A stretch of DNA of 64,000 nt from [Phialemoniopsis] sp. UDSM-2020 (Eukaryota > Ascomycota > Sordariomycetes > Thyridiales > Thyridiaceae): positions 2,542,001 through 2,606,000 of the forward strand of contig JAEILZ010000002.1 of the NCBI GenBank assembly GCA_018873225.1. Reading direction: 5' to 3'. Below the pieces are notes generated by a model. That model searched no databases. It saw only the letters and a list, made by a program, of their open reading frames with translations, and was not told where the DNA came from. Every line of letters begins with the position of its first letter. Position 1 is the stretch's first letter. Both the position numbers and the translations under genes were made by a program. Below, one piece after another: positions 11,600-23,438 of this stretch.

Positions 11600-13973
11600 A
11601 TGAAGCGCAAGACCTCGCCACCCGCCACGGCACAACCCCCGGCCCACCGACGCCGTCAGCCACAGACATCCTGTGATTTCTGTCGAAACAAGAAGCTCAA
11701 ATGCGATAGAGGCCGCCCCTGCCTTAATTGCGCTGTGAGGAAGCTCCCATGCGCTGGTGCCCCGGAAGATGCTGGGAATGGCGCCCTCCAGAAGTGAGCA
11801 CCGCGCACGTCACTGGATGTTGATCCTCGTACTAATTGAAGCACCGCGCTCAAGCTTTCACGCCATCCAGGGCAACGAAGTTCTTGAAAGACTGCGCAGA
11901 CTTGAACAGGCTGTATTCGGGGGTGGTGGGCTACTTGGCAGCGGAGAGATCTCCACGCCTGACCCCGATGCTCGCTCAGAGAACCGTAACAGTCATGACC
12001 GCCGCCGCCTGTCTATGGCATCACAATTGGCAATCCCAGGTGCCGCTAGCAACTATGCTACGGTGAGTTGAGGCAGAACCTGACTTGTTTCTATTTCCTA
12101 CTAAGACCAGTGCAAGCAGATCCCAGACCACAGCAACAAGTTGACCTTCCGAATCCCTCCGACACAGCAACCCGGTCCACATGATGCGGCTTTCTGCAAC
12201 GGGGGTGCGACCGATGCCGACAGCTTTTCCGGAGATGTACGCCTCCCGACGAAAGAGGATGTACTGTCTCTATTCGATGATTATGTTGAGAATGCCAGCT
12301 ACCTCCTGCGCATTGTGCATGAACCCACAGCTCGGAAAATGATTGTCAACACGTATAATCAACTTGCTCAGGGCCAGCAGGTGGAACTGGGCGTCGCCGC
12401 CTTGATTCTCAGCATGTGTGCTTCCAGTGCATTCCTATGGACTGACAAAGGCACCTCCCCATTGAAGTTCAAGACCGCAGAAGAAGCCGCGCACCAATCC
12501 TTCGTGTGGAGGAAGGCCGCATGGGATATTCTTGACCAGAGCCGACGATTGACCACCAAATCACTCGAGGCGATCCAAGCTGGCATGATCCTAGCAGAGC
12601 AGATATACAGCCTCGAAGGCCATTCCAGTCGATATCATTACTTACACAGCTGCTCCATCTTTGCTGCACGGCAGATGTCCCTTCATCTGATCGATGCCCC
12701 GAATCAGCCGTGTCGGGGCGACATTGTCACCCGCGAGTACAAGCGGAGGATATGGTGGTATCTAGCTTCGACAGATTGGTGAGCCACAACCACATCAACG
12801 TCCTTTCTATTTACCAGAAGTCACCATACTTCAGGAACTGACATTCAGTCATCTAGGCTGTTGGGGATTATGAATGGCCCCTTGGATCGAACATACACGG
12901 TCAACCCGCGGCATATGCACGTCAAGTATCCTCGGCATCTTAACGACGAGGACCTGGCCACTTTTGGAGAGGATGAAGCAAGACCAGACACCCAACCCAC
13001 TGAGATGTCAATATTCATCCAACGCATACGCATGGCAGACACCTGTCGACGGATCATTGATGGACTCCCTGTTGGCGTGGGCGAGATTGACAGCTTGCCG
13101 TACGAGCAAGTTGAAGCTCTTGATCAGCTATTCGAGCACGACCTCATGAACCTCTTTCCAGCGTTACGACATCCGAAACCTTTACCACCAGAGGCACCTC
13201 CCAAATTTGGCCTGCAGCAACAGACGATACTGCTTGCCTATCACGCACGGCGGGCACGACTCTTGCGTCCATTTCTGCGACCTGGCCCAGCGATACTCGA
13301 ACCTGTCCGTGACAGACTTCGGGTCACATGCCTCAAGTCTGCTCACGCAGTCCTGAAAACGGCTTCAACAATACTACAAGAGTGCCTCGAGGAGCCGACC
13401 ATAATCACTACACCGAACGGAAGCGTCGTCCAGAAGCAGCCATCATCACACCGAAATGGCTGCATCATCAACCACCTCTTCATGTCCTGCATTGTCCTCG
13501 CCACCGACCCAACCTTGAGTCTCGACGCATCGAACATGACTGACGCAGAAGCAGAGACGCGGAGGTCGGAGCTTGCTGCGACCATTCGCTTGCTGGAGAA
13601 GGCGGGCAAGGACTCGGTCATGGTCGCGAACATGCTTCGAGACCTGATAAGTGTGCTGCGGCGGCCCCGGGTTCATGGTGCGGAGAGCATCATTGACGCC
13701 ACCGCATCAGCGCCGATGCAGGTCGAACCAAGCATGATGTTCAGTGGTACTCCGAATATTGAGAATACTCAGGGTGGGCAAAACGTCGATTTAGAGCAGA
13801 CTGATGGCACTGACCTAGCGGTGACGATCGGTGCAGAGGCCGAATGGAATCTTGCTGAGGCAGATTCGATCGACTTAAACGCCATATGGGACGAGTTCCT
13901 CGGTAACATCCCAATGGAAGATGGATGGGATCAGCTTTTCGCAGATCTCGACACCTTTGAGGTGCCAATATGA
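11600..13973 (+). CDS. Zn2Cys6 transcription factor divergent from MFS transporter
   Basis: Four exons: 11600-11793, 11855-12062, 12111-12778 and 12857-13973, about 728 aa. Residues about 25-51 form a complete zinc cluster, C-x2-C-x6-C-x5-C-x2-C-x6-C (CDFCRNKKLKCDRGRPC, then CAVRKLPC). A short coiled coil (EVLERLRRLEQAVFG) follows, then a middle homology region opening at LPTKEDVLSLFDDYVENASYLLRIVHEPT and running through IWWYLASTDW. The C-terminus is acidic (AEADSIDLNAIWDEFLG and beyond), consistent with an activation region. The acceptor of intron 1 at 11854 was chosen because it alone restores frame from the GTGAGC donor, 20 nt after an ACTAAT branch site. Its head-to-head position suggests that it controls the MFS transporter at 9505-11021. 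Confidence 0.88.
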
Positions 13974-14253
13974 GATCCTGCATTCAATTGAAGCTATGGT
14001 CTTTCAAATTACCGTTTGTACGAAGAAAATAGGAGATAATGCTAACGCTTTGGGAATGCTGAGTTGTTCAAACCTAGGCAATGGGATAACTCGGGATAGT
14101 TGATGAATACTTGACGAAGGGTTCTAAAATGAAGTTGAGACGCTAATAATACAATGAATTGAGAACATCTCAAGAATGTCAAGAGAGTAATTCGGGCTAC
14201 TATTGTGATTACAGACAAGTTTAACTTTAAAACATTGAAAATTAAGATATTTC

Positions 14254-15358
14254 TCAATGCTTCTTACTCTTCTCCAGTATCTCGCGCACACTTGCGAAGT
14301 CAAATTCGGCCAATGTCTCCTCCCACAACGTGTCGCACAATGGTTGACCTTCAGGTGTGAAGATGAGTTGATTGAATCTGTACACATGCTTGGATTAGCT
14401 ATTGACCGTGGAGATGGCATTGCTGTTCGGAACTTGCTTACGGGTGAACCTCCCAGTCCTCCAAGAAGCAGCCATGAGACTCTTTACCTTGCACCACAGC
14501 GGCATCGACGTAGGTCCAGGCACCATCCTCGGTCCGACGACCCGTCAAGTTCTTCCACCCTTCTATGAAAATTCCCACGGGACCCGTCACGTCTCTGTGC
14601 AGGCCGGAACCTTTGCACGAGCCAGGTTCGACAAGGTTGACGACAATATCGTCAGGGTTGAGGTAGTCGAGTAGACGAGCGAAGAAGAGATGTCCGAGAA
14701 GCTTAGATGAGAAATATCTGTCAGGAGCGTCGAAGGGCGTGATATTTATGTCGTCGAAAGAAGAAAGGAACGGTCTCCGGTCGCGGTTGACTAGTTTAGC
14801 CAGTACAGTTGTCCCGGAGCTGACAATGGTGATCCGGCCAGGCTTTCCCGGTGGTGCCTTATTCTTCGATACCGGAAGTAACAGGATAGTTAGAAGGAAA
14901 GTCGAAAGGTAGTTGACTTGAAGGACCGTTTCGTGGCCGGTCGAACAGAGCTCAAAGTTGGGCTGAAATACACCAGCATTGAGAATGGTGAAGTCGAGAC
15001 GAGGCAGCTCCTTATCCACACGCTGCGCGAAGGCCTGAATCGAAGGGTATGAGGTCATCTCCAGAGCCCAAACATCGACTTTCGAGGACGGGTAGTCTGC
15101 CTTGAGCTTGTCGGCCACAGCTTGACCCTTAGTGGGAGAACGCACTGCAAGAATCAAGCGTGACAGTTTGAGCGAAAGTAGATGACGTGCAGCTTCGAGG
15201 CCCAGACCTGAACTGCCGCCAGTGATGATACCAACCTGGCCAGAGAGGTCAGTGCCGGCTGGTGCCTTTCGTATCTTGGTGAGGAATTGTGATTTGATGA
15301 ATGCTTTGAGAAAGGAGGGGCGGGCCACGGGGCCCATTTGCATAGATTTTGAGGCCAT
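14254..15358 (-). CDS. Short-chain dehydrogenase/reductase
   Basis: Two exons on the minus strand, 15358-14442 and 14377-14254, about 346 aa. The start at 15356-15358 (MASKSMQMGPVARPSFLKAF) is preferred over an upstream in-frame ATG at 15460 because the 34 extra residues look non-coding. Classical SDR motifs are present: cofactor loop TGGSSGLG (about residue 56), LNAGV, the VSSG serine, and Y-x3-K in DRYFSSKLLG. The C-terminal exon of 41 codons (FNQLIFTPEGQPLCDTLW and onward) continues smoothly across the GTAAGC intron. The architecture resembles fungal retinol-dehydrogenase-like SDRs, some of which belong to secondary-metabolite clusters. The substrate is unknown. The gene is convergent with the regulator at 11600-13973. 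Confidence 0.88.
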
Positions 15359-15839
15359 CTGGAAGCTCGTGAGAATAATAATCTGAAGCTCGATAGTTCT
15401 CTCCTCTTGTGCTCCCGCATTGAGGCACAAACAGTCACTTTTATATTCCACGTAATCCATGAGTTGATGTACGTGACGCTGTAGGTTGTCCCGGCGCTAA
15501 ACTAGATCGGGACAGTATTCAAGGTCTTGGCATTGAAAACCCGCTACGTACCCTTGCATAACCCCCGAGTCATTCTGCTCGGAGATAACACTAGCACTGA
15601 ACACCTGGACTCAGTGGATGCTATGCTGCCTTGAGTACAGGTAGCTGTGCTCTTGGGCGTTTTGTCTGCACATTGGTGGGTCGAATACGATCCTTCGCCA
15701 CGCCAGTCAACGTCGAGTTTGACCAGCCATGCTTGAACGAAGAAAAGGATCGGTATATTGAGGTTCAAATCGCGTTTGAAGTATCACTATGGACTCTTAC
15801 TCTTGACTTCTGGCTATCTCTATGCCTTAGCCCGCGAGG
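15359..15839. other. Intergenic, SDR promoter
   Basis: About 480 bp upstream of the SDR gene and downstream of the small NAD(P)-binding gene. Frames are short. A B-box-like GGTTCAAATC near 15762 lacks any cloverleaf around it. Confidence 0.45.
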
Positions 15840-16718
15840 TCAAGCCTTCTTCGCCAAAACCGTATGGCCAATACGATTGAGGTCGTCATTCGAGAGGGTA
15901 TCTTTCTCAAAGCCATGTAGCGCCTGATCCAGTAGGCAAGCCGATATGACAGGTACGGTGACCTTGCCAATCCCTGCTACGACCGAGATGAGTGAGTGCC
16001 CTATCTTAGTCATCACACCAACTTTGGGGTCCTGGATAACACCGGATTTTGAAACACACGCCTCTACCATGCCGTTGGACCCTTTCGCATACGACAACAC
16101 GCGGCTCTCAGCATCGCCCTGGAGAAGTCAATCAAAGGTCAATTAGTTGCCTTTTCTTATAGAGGCTAGATAGAAAGAATTAAACGTACCCTGGCCAGAC
16201 AATAGTCTCCCATGATTAAGGGCTTTTTCGTCGGGTCTCTCTCGGCATTCGCACCGCTCATGTATATGAAGCGAAGCGGCTCGGTTTTCCCAACCCGGGG
16301 CAGTGGCGATATGGTCTCGATAGCAGTAATCGCGTAATCGCGCGAGATGCGGCGCACTTCCTCTGGCGACATGGAGTTCATCTTGGACGGGTTGATGCCA
16401 ATTGTCCTGCCACATGCCGGTAATATAGCCAATCAAGAGACCGTTTCATCCGATACATGAGCTCCTTGGAATAAGAACTTACCAGATAACGGCATCCGTA
16501 CCGGTCAGCTCCTTCTTGACAACTTCTGAATAATCAAGAAAGTCTTCCACGACGATCGACTTGAGCTTAGTAGCGTCCGCCTGGGTCCCTAGACCTGTGG
16601 GTGGTGAAATCTTGCGGCGGCCAAGCGCAACAACTTCACTGACTTCTGGATGTACAAGTGCTTGTCGGATGATCTCCGTACCAACCATGCTAGTTGAACC
16701 TCCAATAACGATCTTCAT
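15840..16718 (-). CDS. Small NAD(P)-binding Rossmann protein
   Basis: Three exons on the minus strand: 16718-16483, 16406-16190 and 16118-15840, about 243 aa. The N-terminus MKIVIGGSTSMVGTEIIRQAL is a Rossmann beta-alpha-beta start with a G-x2-(S/T)-x-(M/L)-(V/I)-G loop, as in nucleoside-sugar-epimerase-like and atypical SDR proteins. VVALGRRK follows as the second strand, DAVIW ends exon 1, and FIYMSGANAER marks the catalytic-strand region. No Y-x3-K catalytic pair is evident, so this may be an atypical SDR or a cofactor-binding regulator rather than a classical dehydrogenase. Both introns (76 and 71 nt) restore frame exactly. The gene is divergent from the regulator at 17179, sharing about 460 bp. 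Confidence 0.78.
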
Positions 16719-17178
16719 GACGTTGTATACGATTGAAGGTGCTGAATGTACTCGATTGACGATATCTCCTCAAGCTTCGAACGAAAGAGTCAGGAATTAC
16801 AGCATATTTCGATTTCAAAAAAGAAACAAAGCAAACAAGTCTAGACTGGCCTGTCAGGATGCTTTTATGTGCCGTCAAACGTGTTTGAAGTTCAACATAC
16901 AAAGTGCCAAGACTTGAATTGGTTGCCCTTTTGGGAAATGGCGCCGCCGGAGATTGTGGAGGTGGGCGGCCGACGAGTCAAGCGGGTCCATCAGATACGT
17001 GATCTCCATATCTCACGTCTTCGACACGACTTTACCTCCGTTCGTCCCTTGCCCCCATCCCGACTTGCTTCCCGGATTCATCCCCAGCCAGCAGCAGCCT
17101 TCTAATGAGGTCTTAAACCGGAGCCAGACAAGTGAGCGAATCATCCTCGTACAGCGCCAAGCGCACCATGCTGCTGCT
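16719..17178. promoter_or_regulatory. Divergent intergenic region
   Basis: 460 bp between the start codons of the small NAD(P)-binding protein (minus) and the Fungal_trans_2 regulator (plus). It probably holds both promoters. No specific motif could be assigned. Confidence 0.45.
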
Positions 17179-18741
17179 ATGGTCAAACCGCCGATTAGCG
17201 GGGACTCCTCCTCTCCGCCTCCATTCGACCCCTTCATCATCGCTACAGATAAGGATAGCCTCAGACCAAATCAAGAAAAGCGCAAGCAAATTCGGCGCCA
17301 GGTGATGAAAGGGAAGAACCGTACTCGCAAGCCACGACTTCGACCCGCTGGCCCCGGTTCCTGGATCAACCGGGATCATAACCCAGACCCAATGACGAAC
17401 GCTACATTGGCAGCCAGATCGGAGCTGCAGCTTAGTCACTCGGAAAATTCCCCCCTGGGACACATGAGTGGCTGTTTCGCATCTGCTTTCCCCTTTGCCA
17501 TTGATCTGCAGCCTTACATGCAGCAGCTGATCCATGACTGTGAGTCGGCTCGCTCTATATCACATTACTCTAATCATCCAGCATTGACAAGACCTAGTTT
17601 ATACCGTTTTTCGAAGGGCTATGTACCCCATCGGCAGCTGTGTAGACCTGACTCAGGACGACCAGCTTTGGTTTCAGGATCTCGGTCACGACCCTGCCTA
17701 TGTCCACACAGTCTTGTACACTGCCCAAGTCTTCTTTGATAGTATCCGCGATCAACCCCTTTGTCGCCGTGCCTTCAAACACATTGACCAAGCAATAACT
17801 TCATTACGAGAAACGCTATCTCAGCGCAATCCTATCATCACTGATTCGACCATTTTCACCACCCTTGCGCTATGTCTGCTTGCAGAAGCCCAGGGCGACC
17901 TTGATGTTGCTGCCCAACATCTTCGTGGTCTACATCGATTAATCGAGATTCGTGGGGGCATAGAAGCTTTCTCAGAGAAGCCTGTTCTCCAGATGAAATG
18001 TTGCAGGTATGTCACTCCTTGGCCAACAGTTCTGTACCTCTCTGATACGTCCCACGTGCGATTAGGCTAGATCTAGCGATTGCCCTCAGGACCGATTCGA
18101 TGCCATTATTCTTCGCCGCAGACAACCTCTCCTGGAAGGCCTACCTCGACGACCCACGTAAAAAGCTGACGACCAGCCCTCTTCACACCTTGTCTGAAGC
18201 GCTCGACATTCGTCTGACGAATACATGGCATGATCTGCGCGAGCTTGCGCTGGCAGCAAACCTCGCGCATCAGACTGGCCGAAAGATTCCACCTCGGGTC
18301 TTCCAAGAAGCGCTCATATCTTTGCGGTACAGGCTACAACACCTGTCATACGCTGCCGATGACATCCAAGAGCTTTTGCGACTCGCGATGATTGCTGTAT
18401 CAGCTACTATATTTCTCGAAGCCCACGGTCCGCCAACGCACTATACACAACTAACAGGGCAATTTAGAGCAGCTCGTTCATCATTCCAGAGCATCATTCA
18501 AGACAAGTCACCCAGAATGGGTCTGTGGCTCGTGTTCGTGTGCGCAGTGTCTGTCATGAGAACTGAAAAGGAGCTGCCAGAGCTTCGGGAACAGGCGGTT
18601 GAAATGAGCAAGACTCAAGGATTAGAAAGTTGGCAGCAAGTTCGTTCGACGCTCAAGGAGTTCATTTGGGTCGATGCGGTGCATGACGAGCTTGGAAGGC
18701 TATTCTACGACGGCGAAACGAAGTCGATAGCTTTGGAATGA
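17179..18741 (+). CDS. Fungal_trans_2 (tachykinin-like) regulator without zinc cluster
   Basis: Three exons: 17179-17539, 17598-18006 and 18066-18741, about 481 aa. The N-terminus carries the hallmark FIIATD followed by RPNQEKRKQIRRQVMKGKN, typical of the fungal family often labelled tachykinin or DUF3468. The body (LIHDFYTVFRRAMYPIG across the exon 1-2 join, then TTLALCLLAEAQGDLDVAAQHLRGL and IEIRGGIEAF) matches the C6-type regulatory domain Fungal_trans_2. There is no Cys-rich DNA-binding cluster, which is normal for this family. The ATG at 17179 is favoured because the family motif follows closely, although the frame is open further upstream. It lies between the NAD(P)-binding gene and the hydantoinase gene and may regulate either. 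Confidence 0.83.
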
Positions 18742-18862
18742 TAGATACCCGTGTTGACATGATACAACGAACATTAGCAAGTGTAAATTGTCCTGATTTG
18801 AGGTTCGTTGTCTTGTTTCATTTGTGTTCTATGTTTGTTTCTAATTAACTACTAAGCTTTCA

Positions 18863-21800
18863 TCAATTCTTCGCTCTGAACTCGTCAATGACGCTGGCCG
18901 GTTTCGTGTATTGAAGTGTGGACTTGTACTCATAAGGCAAGCCAAACACTTTCGGCCCAGCGATCTCCAACGCACGCCGCGTCGCCCACAGCGGATGTGG
19001 CGCCATGATCATCACAGTCACCTTTAAACCGTATCGATAGTCTTGTACGCCAATAGCTTCACCCGTGGCTGTGTCGATTAAGAAGATGAGATCGGGGACA
19101 GTTGCGACAACCTGTTCAACTGTCAGTACCGAGACTTTCAACGATAATTTCTGGCGCGTGCTACTCACAGTCTCGGAACCGTTGGCCTTCTTCCTCCCCA
19201 CGAGACAGAGATTCTCGTTCATGAACGGCACTTCTACCTCATCGAAGTCATGACCTAGCCCACCAACCTCGTCACCGCCTTCGTCCTCCCCATCGTCTAG
19301 CTTCTCGACGATGACTTTACCCAGACTGTGCGCCGTTGTCGTGATCTTGGTCTCGACGGCGCGAATCTTGCCTCGGAAAATCACAGCAGCACTGTCCTTA
19401 CCGCCCGCAGCCTCGATCAAGGCATCACTTATGGAAGCCGGGCCCTTTTGCTGTTGCTGGGCTACTGCGACGGCGCGACCCAGCCGCCAAGCCAGAGAGA
19501 AAGTGTTCGGGATGCCAACTTCTCGTACACGGCTTCCTGGTAGGGGAGGCCCGGAGGCACCAGCAGAGAAGCCCATACTCGCGCAAGCATCACGTATCTC
19601 GCGCCCGGCTGACACCTCGTCTGTCTGAGTGGCAGGAACGATGACGTTTTTGCCGGTGCCGCTACACAGAGTTACGGGGAGGAGCTCGTTGATCGTCTGC
19701 GCCTTGACATATGTGGAGACCATCTCGAAGTTGGGGTACGCTCGCCCTGGTTAACAAGATGTTAGTAACTCTCGACTGTACCTGCTACAAGTCTCCCTTT
19801 GATCCGGAACTTACCCATAAAGTCGGCGTCAGCCGTCGGGATGTTGTAGTGTTTGGAAGATCCCCAGATCAGAGTGGCAACCCCGTTGCCTCCGCCAATC
19901 TCAGTGGCCGTCAGGCCGTCGAATTTCACCTTCATCTCCGCCTCCATAGCCTGCATGGCATGCAAGACGCCCATGCCACCAGGACGCTCGATGCTCACGG
20001 CCGGTGTGCCGACACTGGCGACTGTCGGTAGCATGGCGTCGTCCTTCACGTCCTCCAACCGTATGATCTTGATTGTCTCTCCTTCAGAGACCATCTGTCG
20101 CAGCTGAAGATAAGGCGCGTAGGGAGAACCACCACCACCGCAGCCGAGGATGTAGCAACCAATAGCCAGGAACCTGAGATCTGACTCGGAGAGTACCCAC
20201 TGTCCGTCTGCGTCAATGGTCGGCCGGTAGGTGGCAAGATCGATTCTTTCATCGTCATCATTCGATACGTCTCCTGAAGCTATATCGTGCGCCTTGGTCT
20301 CTTCAAACATTTCTTCATCGACCAAATCATCGGAAGCAGCCGTCTGCGCCATTGCTGCAAAAACCCGGCCATGATCAGCAGGACATGCCACCTCAATCTT
20401 GATCAAGGTCTGGCCTTCGGTATATGGAACACCGGATGCCTCTTCATGCAGGATAGTGACTGAGCTCGCGTCGCCTCCCTTGGCGACAGCATTGTTGATG
20501 GCCTGTGCCTTGACTTCGGCAATGCCAGCCTTGATGTCTGAGCCCGAGATAATCTTCTCAGCTTCTCCATGAATTTTGGCGATCGCAGCACCGATCGCAT
20601 TAGCTACGCCGGCATGCTCCGGAAGGACCAGCTGGCCAACGCCACTGAGTTCCCTAGGGCAAAGTATCGAGCCTCCGCCGACAAGTATCACGGTGCATGG
20701 CTCCGGTGACAGCTTTGCTCTGTCAATGCACGACTCTATCATCTTCTTCATCCGCGCTTGTGCCTTGCTGACAGTAGCCGGCGGTAGCGACACCGAGGAT
20801 GTCCCGAGCTCTGCACCAAGAGCTACAGCAATATCAGTGGCGGTCGCGGTCTCGCCGCCAAAGCAGAGAGCTCTGGTAGTAAGATCATGGCCGACACTGT
20901 CAGGACCGACGGTGACCTTACCGTCTTCACTCTCGTGCAGGATAGATCCACCGCCCAGTCCTACGCTTTCAACGGAAGGCATCTCCAGGTTCACCTTGAC
21001 TCCTGCCAATGCCGTGAAAGACTTTGACAACCTTGGGTATCCGTTCTTCATCAGATAGCCCACGTCGGTCGTGGTGCCTCCGATGTCAACCACGATGCTT
21101 CCGGATTGCTCTATTGATGAATGTGAGAGGAATGCAGCTCCTCGGATCGAGTTTGTCGGACCAGACGAGAAGATCCGGATGGGAGCTTGCATCGCTTCTG
21201 AGAACGGAAGAAGGTGGCCCGCGTTCGATGTCAGGTATAAGGGGCACTGCAGGCCAATGCGACGCATCGCGCCGATAAAGGCACGGATGGTTCGCTGCGC
21301 AAAGTTCAAGATTGATGCATTGAGGATCGCCGCGTTTTCACGTGTCAGCAGACCCGGCCCCGCGATATTGCGCGAGAGAACAATGTTGACGCTTTCGCCC
21401 AACTCCTCACGAAGAAGCTTGTAGACCGCGTCTTCTTGGCGGTAGTTGACGTCTGTCGTAGAGCCGATGCCGACTACCACCACGTTCTTGAGACCTTTCG
21501 ACTTGATGAGCGCAGCTTGGTCGCGGACTGTAGACTCATCAATCGGTGCGATCAAGGTGGCATTGATGTTGCACCCGCCAGGTATGATGGCGGAGTGCCC
21601 GTGGATGATCCTCTTCAGGGGTGAGGGCCAGTCGGTGAAGGGAGGCGTGCCCGTTGAGAAGCCGTGGGAAGCCAGCCGCAGAACGGCGACTTTCTCAACA
21701 CGAGATGAGTCTCGCTCGATGATGGCATTGAGGAAGTGAGTCGTGCCGATAGCCACGGCTGCAATGTCCTGGCCCTTTACTGTTGAAGCTGCCAGTAGCT

Positions 21801-22029
21801 CCTTGAGACTTTCATAGACCGACAAGGTCACATTGGACGTCGTGGCTGCTTTGTGCGAGGCTACGACGGCGTCCTTACCGGACCTGGACATGTTCAACAG
21901 GACGCTGTCCGTGTTTGTTCCTACAAGCTGGTGGTTAGTCGGCCGCCATCAGGACCACAGCGGAGAATGTCTACCTCCAACATCCACTCCAACAACCAAT
22001 GCTCCTTTGCCATCACCTGGGGAGGTCAT
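18863..22029 (-). CDS. Hydantoinase/oxoprolinase fused to DUF917 domain
   Basis: Four exons on the minus strand: 22029-21975, 21920-19815, 19746-19169 and 19111-18863, about 995 aa. Exon 1 is only 55 nt; its join yields VVGVDVGGTNTDSVLL, the ASKHA phosphate loop of hydantoinase A. Exon 2 carries the rest of the HyuA-type domains, including AVAIGTTHFLNAI, VVDIGGTTTDVGYL and LGGGSILHE. A DUF917 region follows (FLAIGCYILGCGGGGSPY onward through exons 3-4, including VVATVPDLIFLIDTATGEAIGVQDY). Members use ATP to open cyclic imides, hydantoins or 5-oxoproline; the true substrate here is unknown. The third intron (57 nt) has proper GTGAGT/AG ends and an ACTGAC branch but is a multiple of three with no stop, so retention would add 19 residues. 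Confidence 0.87.
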
Positions 22030-23438
22030 CTTGGTTTGTCTGCCCGTGAGGCTGCAGCAGAGCCTGGCTCCGAATGGGATACTCGATCGCCTGAGATTGG
22101 CCTTCCCCTCTGTCTTGGCTCTGCAAACCCGGGCCGGAAATAGCGCGCTGCGCCAGTGAAGCTGTCTCAGTGGTGGTCGAGCTATGGCGAGGCGTTTGTG
22201 CAGATCGATGACGAAAGGTCTCCGACCAGAAAATTGCTATGATCGACTTCGCCTCTAGGTCGAGATTGAACAGCCACTTGAGGGATTAGCAGACTCTGAA
22301 TGCATTTTCTTCATCCCCATCGCCAAGCCAAAGCCTGCGATGACCGGACTCCATCCGTGGAGGAAATGCCCCAAACAGGTGGGGGATTCATGCCTTAGCG
22401 CGACCCATCCGGCAAATTATCTAATCAGATTCTTTGATCTGGGCAGATCGAGACTCTTGCTGCTTTAAGATGCACGGGCTCCGGGGCCATACTGCAGGAT
22501 CTGCTCCGTGATGAGGCCGTCAGCACCGTCTTCTCGGATCCGGCTTACCCACACCTGTGCCCGGCCCTGGGTTTCACCTCGCAGTCCAGGTGACACGGCC
22601 CTTCTTGGGGCTGAGCTGCTCCGATCAGCCCTGTGTAGCGATCGCTGATGTGTGGTAGTTTAGATGCAGACCAATGACCTGCTACCTTGACTCGGGCGTT
22701 TTCTCTCACCTGTCTCAGATCGGTTCCTGCGTCCAAACACCACCCCGGATTGTCGCCGTAGCATAGGCTATGATGTATTTGGTGAGCTTCAGCCCTCGTA
22801 TTTTGGCGGTCATCGCTTCTTGGCAATCCCCCCAGATCGACCACTCCCAGACAGAGTCATTCCTAGAGGGTGCCCCAGGTGACCCCTAGCCTAGCCCAGG
22901 AATCGGCCACTTCACAATCCTGTGCTACACTGGTACGGCTGAGTTGGCCATGTCGACCCGGAAATCCTCACGCAAGGGGACCGCCGAGGTGCAGATCATT
23001 GGGCAGAGCCAGGAAAAAGAATAAATTACCCTGCCGTTTCCCCGCAAGTAGGAGAGCCCATCAAGTATTGTGGCTTCTCTTGGCACGACAACGAATGTCG
23101 CCAAATATAGCCGGAAAGCGTACGTCACGGAGCCCGAACAGACGAGGGAGGAAAAAAAACTTTCTTTTCGCTTCATCGTGCCGACAAGTAAGCATGGGCA
23201 GACCTCACCCCGAGGGATTAGTCCATCTTAGGTTACACCTAAGCTGATCGTCGGACCGTTGTTTGTGTCACGGCTCCCTCATTGACTGACTGCATAAGCC
23301 CCTTTTTGGAATATATATAAGAAGTAACCCTGGCACTTCCCATGGCGTGATTTGAAAAGTATTGATCGACATACTCATCCATCATATCATATATTCATCT
23401 TGAAGACCTGTCCAAGGTTTCGGAACCAGTCTTCCAAC
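22030..23438. other. Divergent intergenic region, 1.4 kb
   Basis: Lies between the hydantoinase start (minus) and the cysteine-rich secreted protein (plus). The only clear signals are a TATA box and a CCCCT element near the right end. Short frames show no domains. Confidence 0.5.
23299..23320 (+). promoter_or_regulatory. CCCCT stress-type element and TATA box
   Basis: CCCCT at 23299-23303 matches the stress-response element core, and ATATATATAA at 23311-23320 is a strong TATA box about 120 nt before the ATG of the small secreted protein. This arrangement fits an inducible, strongly expressed gene. Confidence 0.55.

Noticed and set aside
15750..15790. GGTTCAAATC resembling a tRNA B-box
   Set aside because: No cloverleaf can be drawn around it and no A-box lies at the right distance.
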